Shown here piece by piece: positions 54,063 through 62,100 of a stretch of DNA of 64,000 nucleotides; position 1 is the stretch's first letter; every line of letters begins with the position of its first letter. Origin of the DNA: Hydractinia symbiolongicarpus. Its lineage: Eukaryota; Cnidaria; Hydrozoa; Anthoathecata; Hydractiniidae. The position numbers were made by a program, and so were the translations under genes. Location of the stretch: positions 1,054,001 through 1,118,000 of the forward strand of contig NC_079886.1 of NCBI RefSeq assembly GCF_029227915.1. Direction: 5' to 3'. Under the pieces are notes generated by a model. It saw nothing but the letters and a program-made list of their open reading frames with translations, searched no databases and was not told the DNA's origin.

Positions 54063-57000
54063 GCGGGGTTTTTTTTCCCGGCGATTAAACGTCCTTTATT
54101 CAGCGTCTCATCAAAAATGAAAATATTTTTGAAAACTACAAGTCTCATGCGTCTTAGTGGTAAAAAAATAATTTAAAAAATCGTTCGGGAAATGAGTTTA
54201 CTCCTTGAGTACTTTCTTTGTATACTTTTGACTATACGGGCCGAGTACCGGATTTACAAAAAATTGCGGGTTTTCGTTTGCCGGCGATCAAACTTCTTAA
54301 ATTCAGCGTCTTATCAAAAATGAAAACATTTTTGAAAACTAAAAGTCTCATGCGTTTTAGTGGTGAAAAAATAATTTAAAAAATCGTTCTGAAAATGAGT
54401 TTATTCACAGGGTACTTTCTTTGTATACATTCAACTATACGGGCCAAGCCAGGGATTTACGGGAAAATCGGGTTTTCGGTTGTCCGCGATTAAACTGCTT
54501 TCATTCGGCGTCTCTTCAAAAATGTAAACATTTTTGAATACTACAAGTCTCATTCGTTCTAGTGCTGCAGAAATGATTTGAAAAATCTTTCGGTAAATGA
54601 GTAAACTCACAGGGTACTTTCTTTATATACATTCGACTATACGGGCCAAGCCCAGGATTTACGGGAAATCGCGGGTTTTCGTTTGCTGGCGATTAAACTT
54701 TTTTTATTTAGCGTCTCATCAAAAATGAAAACATTGTTGAAAACTACAAGTCTCATGCGTTTTAGTGGTGAAAAAATAATTTAAAATATCGTTCGGGAAA
54801 TGAGTTTACTCCCTGAGTACTTTCTTTGTATACTTTTGACTATACGGGCCGAGTACGGGATTTACGGGAAATCGCGGGTTTTCGTTTCCCGGCGATTAAA
54901 CTTGTTTTATTTAGCGTCTCATCAAAAATGAAAACATTGTTGAAAACTACAAGTCTCATGCGTTTTAGTGGTGAAAAAATAATTTAAAATATCGTTCGGG
55001 AAATGAGTTTACTCCCTGAGTACTTTCTTTGTATACTTTTGACTATATGGGCCATGTTCGGGATTTACGGGAAATCGCGGGTTTTCGTTTGCCGGCGATT
55101 AAACTTGTTTTATTTAGCGTCTTATCAAAAATAAAAACATTGTTGAAAACTACAAGTCTCATGCGTTTTAGTGGTGAAAAAATAATTTAAAATATCGTTC
55201 GGGAAATGAGTTTACTCCCTGGGTATTTTCTTTGTATGCTTTTGACTATATGGGCCATGTTCGGGATTTACAGGAAATCCCATGTTTACGTTTGCCGGAG
55301 ATCAAACTTCTTTCATTCAGCGTCTCATCAAAAATGAAAACATTTTTGAAAACTAACAATCTCATGCGTTTTAATGGTGAAAAAATAATTTAAAAAATCG
55401 TTCGGGAAATGAGTTTACTCCCTTTGTATACTTTTGACTATACGGGCAGAGTCCGGGATTTACGGGAAATCGCGGGGGTCTTTTTCCCGGCGATTAAACT
55501 TCCTTCACTCAGCGTCTCATCAAAAATGAAAATATTTTTAAAAACTACAAGTCTCATGCAATTTAGTGGTGAAAAAATAATTTAAAAAATCGCTCGGAAA
55601 ATGAGTTTACTCACAGGGTACTTTCTTTATATACATTCGACTATACGGGCCAAGCCCGGGATTTACGGGAAATCGCGGGTTTTCGTGTGCCGGCGATTAA
55701 ACTTCCTTCATTCAGCGTCTCATCAAAAATGAAAATATTTTTAAAAACTACAAGTCTCATGCAATTTAGTGGTGAAAAAATAATTTAAAAAATCACTCGG
55801 GAAATTAGTTTACTCACAGGGTACTTTTTTATATACATTCGACTATACGGGCCAAGCCCGGGATTTACGGGAAATCGCGGGTTTTCGTTTGCCGGCGATT
55901 AAACTTCTTTTATTTAGCGTCTCATCAAAAATGAAAACGTTTTTGAAAACTACAAGTCTCATGCGTTTTAGTGGTGAAAAAATAATTTAAAAAATCGCTC
56001 TGAAAATGAGTTTACTCACAGGGTACTTTCTTTGTATACTTTCGACTATAGGGGCCAGCCCGGGATTTACAGGAAATAGCGGGTTTTCGTTTGCCGGCGA
56101 TTAAACTTCTTTTATTCAGCATCTCATCAAAAATGAAAACATTTTTGAAAACTACAAGTCTCATGCGTTTTAGTAGTGAAAAAATAATTTAAAAAATCAT
56201 TCAGGAAATCAGTTTACTCGCTGGGAACTTTTTTATGTACTTTGGACTATACGGGCCGAGTACCGGATTTACGGGAAATCGCGGGTTTTCGTTTGCCGGC
56301 GATTAAACTTCTTAAATTCAGCGTCTTATCAAAAATGAAAATATTTTTGAAAACTACAAGTCTCATGCGTTTTAGTGGTGAAAAAATAATTTAAAAAATC
56401 GTTCTGAAAATGAGTTTACTCACAGGGTACTTTCTTTGTATACATTCGACTATAGGGGCCAAGCCCGGGATTTACAGGAAATCGCGGGTTTTCGTTTGTA
56501 GGCGATTAAACTTCTTTTATTCAGCGTCTCATCAAAAATGAAAACATTTTTGAAAACTACAAGTCTCATGCGTTTTAGTGGTGAAAAAATAATTTAAAAA
56601 ATCGTTCGTGAAATGAGTTTACTCCCTGGGTACTTTCTTTGTATACTTTTGACTATATGGGCCGGGTACGGGATTTACGGGAAATCGCGGTTTTCATTTG
56701 CCGGCAATTAAACTTCTTTTATTCAGCGTCTCATCAAAAATGAAAATTTTTTTGAAAACTACAAGTCTCATGGGTTTTAGTGGTGAAAAAATAATTTAAA
56801 AAATCGTTCGGGAAATGAATTTACTCCCTGGGTACTTTCTTTTATACATTCGACTATACGGGCCAAGTCCGGGATTTACAGGAAATCGCGGGTTTTCGTT
56901 TGCCGGCGATTAAACTTCTTTTAGTCAGCGTCTCATCAAAAATGAAAACAATTTTGAAAACTACAAGTCTTATGCGTTTTATTGGTGAAAAAATAATTTA

Positions 57001-57780
57001 AAAAATCGTTCGTGAAATGAGTTTACTCCCTGGGTACTTTCTTTGTATACTTTTGACTATATGGGCCGAGTACGGGATTTACGGGAAATCGTGGTTTTCG
57101 TTTGCCGGCGATTAAACTTCTTTTATTCAGCGTCTCATCAAAAATGAAAAAATTTTTGAAAACTACAAGTCTCATGCGTTTTAGTGGTGAAAAAATAATT
57201 TAAAAAATCGTTCGGGAAATGAATTTACTCCCTGGGTACTTTCTTTTATACATACGACTATACGGGCCAAGTCCGGGATTTACAGGAAATCGCGGGTTTT
57301 CGTTTGCCGGCGATTAAACTTCTTTTATTCAGCGTCTCATCAAAAATGAAAACATTTTTGAAAACTACAAGTCACATCCGTTTTGGTGGTGAAAAAATAA
57401 TTTAAAAAATCATTCGGGAAATTAGTTTACTCCCTGGGTGCTTTTTTGTATACTTTTGACTATACGGGCCGATTACGGGATTCACGGGAAAACGCGGGTT
57501 TTCGTTTGCCGGCGATTAAACTTCTTTTATTCAGCGTCTCATCAAAAATGAAAACATTTTTGAAAACTACAAGTCTCATGCGTTTTAGTGGTGAAAAAAT
57601 AATTTAAAAAATCGTTCGGGAAATGAGTTTACTCCCTGGGTACTTTCTTTGTATGCTTTTGACTATATGGGCCATGTTCGGGATTTACAGGAAATCCCAT
57701 GTTTACGTTTGCCGGAGATCAAACTTCTTTCATTCAGCGTCTCATCAAAAATGAAAACATTTTTAAAAACTACAAGTCTC
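54063..57780 (+). repeat. Sub-array F: less ordered monomers next to the LINE
   Basis: About 18 monomers, mostly of the basic type with more private changes than the interior. Examples: cgcggggttttttttcccgg near 54,063, gtgtgccggcg near 55,684, ggttttcatttgccggc near 56,690. A stretch with tatgcttttgactatatggg and gccatgttcgggatttac at 55,235 recurs at 57,652 (offset 2,417, 12 monomers), so the LINE lies just beyond a duplicated segment. Spacing stays near 202 bp. The last partial monomer ends at tctcat, 57,782. Confidence 0.8.

Positions 57781-57813
<33 letters not shown>
57781..57813 (-). repeat. (ATT)n tail of the LINE (11 units)
   Basis: On the plus strand this is eleven ATA triplets directly after tctc; read in the direction of the element it is a TAT/ATT repeat closing its 3' end. 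Short simple-repeat tails of this kind, in place of poly(A), are known in CR1-, L2- and I-type LINEs. The first bases (at) are shared with the satellite (tctcat), so the junction can shift by up to two bases. Confidence 0.88.
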
Positions 57814-57817
<4 letters not shown>

Positions 57818-58021
57818 TTTAAAGTGGCTAGCCCAGAAAATCACAAAAACCTATAGTTAGTGGATTGTTTCCACTGGGGGCCACTAGAAAAAAAAAGACA
57901 CAAAAAATGATAAACCTTAGACTGCCTCAGCTCAATCAAACATAGTAACATTTATAATCTGTGAAAATTGAAAAGAAAAAGAATAAAAAACAAAAATTAA
58001 AAAGTTAAAAAGTGATCTCCA
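57814..58021 (-). other. LINE 3' untranslated region with possible stem-loop
   Basis: About 205 bases between the TAA stop and the tail, with no open frame. On the plus strand 57,961-58,014 is A-rich (T-rich in the element sense). At 57,858-57,886 the elements TAGTGG, CCACT and CCACTA allow two competing hairpins: AGTGG with CCACT (57,859-57,875, 7-base loop) or TAGTGG with CCACTA (57,858-57,886). In several LINEs the enzyme recognises a 3' stem-loop in its RNA; that this one does so is inference. No AATAAA polyadenylation signal is seen in the element sense. Confidence 0.65.
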
Positions 58022-59086
58022 TTAGAATTTGCCAAATACATTCGAGATGGAAGTCTTAAACGAAAGCAGACTTCCATCACAGGTCACTTGGTCTGGAAGA
58101 TTATTCCACACTTTTGCAGCTCTAAATGGGAAGGCTTTTTTGCCAAATTCCGTGTTGACCAAGGGAAGTGTGAACCTGTTTTTTGAAGCTCCTCTTGTTT
58201 GATGATTATGACAGTTTTTTGTCAAAAGGAATTTTGAGCGCATGTAATCAGGAGCAATGTGATTCATGGCTTTGAAAACTAATATGGCATCGTTTTTGAT
58301 GAGTAAATTATTCATTGAATATTCCCTCTCTTTCCCAAGAAAGGTACGGACACATTTTAATCGTTTTTCTAGTTTTCCCAATCTACCTTGGGTGGCACAA
58401 GCCCATGCCGAGGAGCAGTAGTGGAAATATGGCATGACAAGTGCATTAATTAAAAGGTTTTTTGTGTGAGGTGTTAAACAGGATGCAATGGTTCTAATTT
58501 TAGAATATTTAATTAGTATTTTTCTATTGATGTCATTAATGTGCTTTTCCCATTGCATTTTTTGATCAAATGTTACCCCAAGATATTTAACTTTTTCGCT
58601 CCTCTTCAAAGGAATACCCATATAGTTGATAGTTTTGTTCTCAACTTTTTTTAACTGGCTGTGGTTGCCGAAAAAGATTGTTTCAGTTTTGTCCGTATTA
58701 ATAGTCATTTTGTTATTATTCAGCCAGAGGTCGACTTGCGAAAGTTCTAACTCGACCTGGGAGACAAGGGTATCCAAGTTTTTATGACACGAAATAATTA
58801 TTGTATCATCTGCATATAGATGGTGGTAGTTTGAATTGATGACAGATTTTAAGTCATCAATATACAAAAGAAAGAGCAGGGGCCCCAACACAGATCCCTG
58901 CGGCACCCCAAAAGCGTCTTCATGAAGCAGATCTGATCCTGTGTCGTTTACAAGAGTCAGCTGCATTCGGCCCGTTAAGTAGGACTCGAACCAGTCAAAG
59001 GCAGCATCTCTGATGCCAAAACACCATAGTTTTTTTAACAAAATTTTATGATCAACAGTGTCAAAAGCTTTTTTAAGGTCAATGAT
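58022..59086 (-). CDS. Reverse transcriptase C-terminal fragment of a LINE (partial, no native start)
   Basis: RNA-templated DNA polymerase of a non-LTR retrotransposon, here a fragment of about 355 codons where full proteins are usually 900-1,200 residues. The frame is open from a stop at 59,099-59,101 to TAA at 58,022. It enters with IIDLKKAFDTVDHK, the palm motif A region with its first catalytic Asp. Counting from the Leu of codon 59,039-59,041: PQGSVLGPLLFLLYIDDL at about 47-64 (motif B), YADD at 76-79 (motif C, catalytic Asp pair), NNNKMTINTDKTE near 108-120 (motif D), VKYLGVTFD near 151-159 (thumb edge), a Cys/His region near 205-285 and a C-terminal FRAAKVWNNLP near 306-316, typical of jockey/CR1-type proteins. 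TTG at 59,041 could only be a computed start; the real start lay upstream and is lost. Not expected to be functional. Confidence 0.92.
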   Translation of the reverse strand: MIDLKKAFDTVDHKILLKKLWCFGIRDAAFDWFESYLTGRMQLTLVNDTGSDLLHEDAFGVPQGSVLGPLLFLLYIDDLKSVINSNYHHLYADDTIIISCHKNLDTLVSQVELELSQVDLWLNNNKMTINTDKTETIFFGNHSQLKKVENKTINYMGIPLKRSEKVKYLGVTFDQKMQWEKHINDINRKILIKYSKIRTIASCLTPHTKNLLINALVMPYFHYCSSAWACATQGRLGKLEKRLKCVRTFLGKEREYSMNNLLIKNDAILVFKAMNHIAPDYMRSKFLLTKNCHNHQTRGASKNRFTLPLVNTEFGKKAFPFRAAKVWNNLPDQVTCDGSLLSFKTSISNVFGKF

Positions 59087-59101
59087 GCGTTCATGCGTTC
59101 A
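59087..59101. other. LINE 5' junction with repeated 8-bp unit
   Basis: Between the last reverse transcriptase codons and the intact satellite the sequence reads as atgcgttc, atgcgttc, then atgcgttttagtgg. The normal monomer has a single atgcgtttt here. The extra two 8-bp units resemble the target, with a final c in place of t. Such short target-like filler is known at the 5' ends of truncated LINEs, where the enzyme switches or slips on the target strand. Exact limits are uncertain because the element's own bases (aatg) overlap the pattern. Confidence 0.7.
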
Positions 59102-62100
59102 TGCGTTTTAGTGGTGAAAAAATAATTTAAAAAATCGTTTGGGAAATGAATTTACTCCCTGGGTACTTTCTTTGTATACTTTTGACTATACGGGCCGCGT
59201 CCGGGATTTACGGGAAATCGCGGGTTTTCGTTTGCCGGCGATTAAACTTCTTTTATTCAGCGTCTCATCAAAAATGAAAATATTTTTGAAAACTACAAGT
59301 CTCATGCGTTTTAGTGGTGAAAAAATAATTTAAAAAATCGTTCGGGAAATGAGTTTACTCCCTGGGTACTTTCTTTGTATACTCTTGACTATACGGGCCG
59401 AGTACCGGATTTACGGGAAATCGCGGGTTTTCGTTTGCCGGCGATTAAATTTCTTTTATTCAGCGTCTTATCAAAAATGAAAACATTTTTGAAAACTACA
59501 AATCTCATGCGTTTTAGTGGTGAAAAAATAGTTTGAAAAATCGTTCTGAAAATGAGTTTGCCCACAAGGTACTTTCTTTGTATACATTCGACTATAGGGG
59601 CCAAGCCCGGGATTTACAGGAAATCGCGGGTTTTCGTTTGCCGGCAATTAAACTTCTTTTATTCAGCGTCTCATCAAAAATGAAAACATTTTTAAAAACT
59701 ACAAGTCTCATCCGTTTTAGTGGTGAAAAAATAATTTAAAAAATCATTCGGGAAATCAGTTTACTCCCTGGGTACTTTTTTTGTATACTTTTGACTATAC
59801 GAGCCGAGTACGGGATTTATGGGAAAGCGCGGGTTTTCGTTTGCCGGCGATTAAACTTCTTTAGTTTAGCGTTTCATCAAAAATGAAAACATTTTTGAAA
59901 ACTACAAGTTTTATGCGTTTTAGTGGTGAAAAAAAAATTTAAAAAATCATTCGGGAAATTAGTTTACTCCCTGGGTACTTTTTTTGTATACTTTTGGCTA
60001 TATGGGCCGAGTACGGGATTTACGGGAAATCGCGGGTTTTCGTTTGCCGGCGATTTAACTTCTTTTATTCAGCGTCTCATCAAAAATGAAAATATTTTTG
60101 AAAACTACAAGTCTCATGCGTTTTAGTATTGAGAAAATAATTTAAAAAATCGTTCGGGAAATGAATTTACTCCCTGGGTACTTTCTTTGTATACTTTTGA
60201 CTATACGGGCCGAGTGCGGGATTTACGGGAAATCGCGGGTTTTCGTTTGCCGGCGATTAAACTTCTTTTATTTAGCGTCTTATCAAAAATGAAAACATTT
60301 TTGTAAACTACAAGTCTCATGCGTTTTAGTGGTGAAAAAATAATTTAAAAAATCGTTTGGAAAATGAGTTTACTCCCTGGGTACTTTCTTTGTATACTCT
60401 TGACTATACGGGCCGAGTTCCGGATTTACAGGAAATCGCGGGTTTTCGTTTGCCGGCGATTAAATTTCTTTTATTCAGCGTCTTATCAAAAATGAAAACA
60501 TTTTTGAAAACTACAAGTCTCATACGTTTTAGTGGTGAAAAAATAGTTTGAAAAATCGTTCTGAAAATGAGTTTGCTCACAAGGTACTTTCTTTGGATAC
60601 ATTCGACTATAGGGGCCAAGCCCGGGATTTACAGGAAATCGCGGGTTTTCGTTTGCCGGCGATTAAACTTCTTTTATTCAGCGTCTCATCAAAAATGAAA
60701 AAATTTTTGAAAACTACAAGTCTCATCCGTTTTAGTGGTGAAAAAACAACTTAAAAAATCATTCGGGAAATCAGTTTACTCCCTGGGTACTTTTTTTGTA
60801 TACTTTTGACTATACGGGCCGAGTACGGGATTTACGGGAAAGCGCGGGTTTTCGTTTGTTGGCGATTAAACTTCTTTTATTCAGCGTCTCATCAAAAATG
60901 AAAATATTTTTGAAAACTACAAGTCTCATGCGTTTTAGTGGTGAAAAAATAATTTAAAAAATCGTTCGGGAAATGAGTTTACTCCCTGGGTACTTTCTTT
61001 GTATACTCTTGACTATACGGGCCGAGTACCGGATTTACGGGAAATCGCGGGTTTTCGTTTGCCGGCGATTAAATTTCTTTTATTCAGCGTCTTATCAAAA
61101 ATGAAAACATTTTTGAAAACTAGAAGTCTCATACGTTTTAGTGGTGAAAAAATAGTTTGAAAAATCGTTCTGAAAATGAGTTTACTCACAAGGTACTTTC
61201 TTTGGATACATTCGACTATAGGGGCCAAGCCCGGGATTTACAGGAAATCGCGGGTTTTCGTTTGCCGGCGATTAAGCTTCTTTTATTCAGCGTCTCATCA
61301 AAAATGAAAACATTTTTGAAAACTACAAGTCTCATCCGTTTTAGTGGTGAAAAAATAATTTAAAAAATCATTCGGGAAATCAGTTTACTCCCTGGGTACT
61401 TTTTTTTGTATACTTTTGACTATACGGGCCGAATACGGGATTTACGGGAAAGCGCGGGTTTTCGTTTGCCGGCGATTAAACTTCTTTTAGTCAGCGTCTC
61501 ATCAAAAATGAAAATATTTTTGAAAACTACAAGTCTCATGCGTTTTAGTGGTGAAAAAATAATATAAAAAATCGTTCGAGAAATGAATTTACTCCCTGGG
61601 TACTTTCTTTGTATACTTTTGACTCTGCGGGCCGAGTCCGGGATTTACGGGAAATCGCGGGTTTTCGTTTGCCGGCGATTAAACTTCTTTAATTTAGCGT
61701 TTCATCAAAATTGAAAACATTTTTTAAAACTACAAGTCTCATGCGTTTTAGTGGTGAAAAAATAATTTAAAAAATCGTTCGGGAAATGAGTTTACTCCCT
61801 GGATACTTTCTTTATACACATTCGACTATAGGGGCCGAGTAAGGGATTTACAGGAAATCGCAGGTTTTCGTTTGCCGGCGATTAAACTTCTTTTATTTAG
61901 CGTCTCATCAAAAGTGAAAACATTTTTGAAAACTACAAGTCTCATGCGTTTTAGTGGTGAAAAAATAATTTAAAAAATCGTTCGGGAAATGAGTTTACTT
62001 CCTGGGTACTTTCTTTGTATACTTTTGACTATACGGGCCGAGTACGGCATTTACGGGAAATCGCGGGTTTTCGTTTGCCGGCGATTAAACTTCTTTTATT

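Larger units (their letters stand above)
8100..54600 (+). repeat. Sub-array B-E: mixed monomer types in higher-order order
   Basis: Interior of the array where basic monomers are mixed with diverged types. Type a: ttctgaaaatgagtttattc, then aaaagcgggttttcgg and ctgctttcattcgg. Type b: tcgttctagtggtgcag, then caagttcgggatttacagg and tttgccagcgatt. Type a' (ctgcag form): tcgttctagtgctgcag, then gtttactcacaggg and caagcccggg. Type c: gaaaagataattt, then gggacgtttccggg and gcgaataaacttg. Type d: aaaatatcgttcgg, then gtacggcatttacgg and cagcatcttctc. Runs such as a-b-c-d recur near 9,720-10,440 and 11,360-12,080. The ctgcag form is first seen near 8,680 and last near 54,560. No non-satellite sequence was found inside. 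Confidence 0.82.
1..57780 (+). repeat. Satellite array, left arm (about 203-bp monomer, ~285 copies)
   Basis: Head-to-tail tandem repeat. Successive occurrences of gcgttttagtggtg fall at 67, 270, 472 and 675, so the period is 202-203 bp, and it holds to 57,780. Reading from gcgtttt, consensus landmarks in order are gcgttttagtggtg, aataatttaaaaaatcg, ttcgggaaatgagtttactc, cctgggtactttctttg, tatacttttgactatacggg, ccgagtccgggatttacggg, aaatcgcgggttttcg, tttgccggcgattaaac, ttcttttattcagcgtctc, atcaaaaatgaaaacattt, ttgaaaactacaagtctcat. Hand count of this consensus gives about 38% G+C. All copies share one orientation. No coding potential is credible: the period is not a multiple of three and every frame meets stops within one to two monomers. 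Such arrays usually form centromeric or heterochromatic DNA; that role is inferred. I do not recognise the monomer as a named family. Confidence 0.97.
57781..59086 (-). mobile_element. 5'-truncated non-LTR (LINE) retrotransposon, jockey/CR1/I-like
   Basis: The only non-satellite sequence in the window. On the minus strand it holds, 5' to 3', the C-terminal part of a reverse transcriptase frame, a TAA stop, a 3' untranslated region of about 205 bp and a simple (ATT)n tail. There is no endonuclease domain, no first ORF and no 5' untranslated region, so truncation during target-primed reverse transcription removed the front of the element. The left end joins the satellite after tctc and the right end joins it at atgcgtttt, which are adjacent in an intact monomer. 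No target duplication longer than 2-3 bp (cat) is evident. The frame is free of stops and frameshifts, so insertion is recent. The clade (jockey, CR1, L2, I) cannot be settled by eye. Confidence 0.93.

Noticed and set aside
57781-57813. Independent ATA microsatellite
   Set aside because: It sits exactly at the 3' end of the LINE and is best explained as its tail.
59039-59041. TTG at 59,041 as the start of a 339-residue protein
   Set aside because: The reverse transcriptase frame and its conserved motif A continue upstream of it; the element is truncated, so no native start remains.
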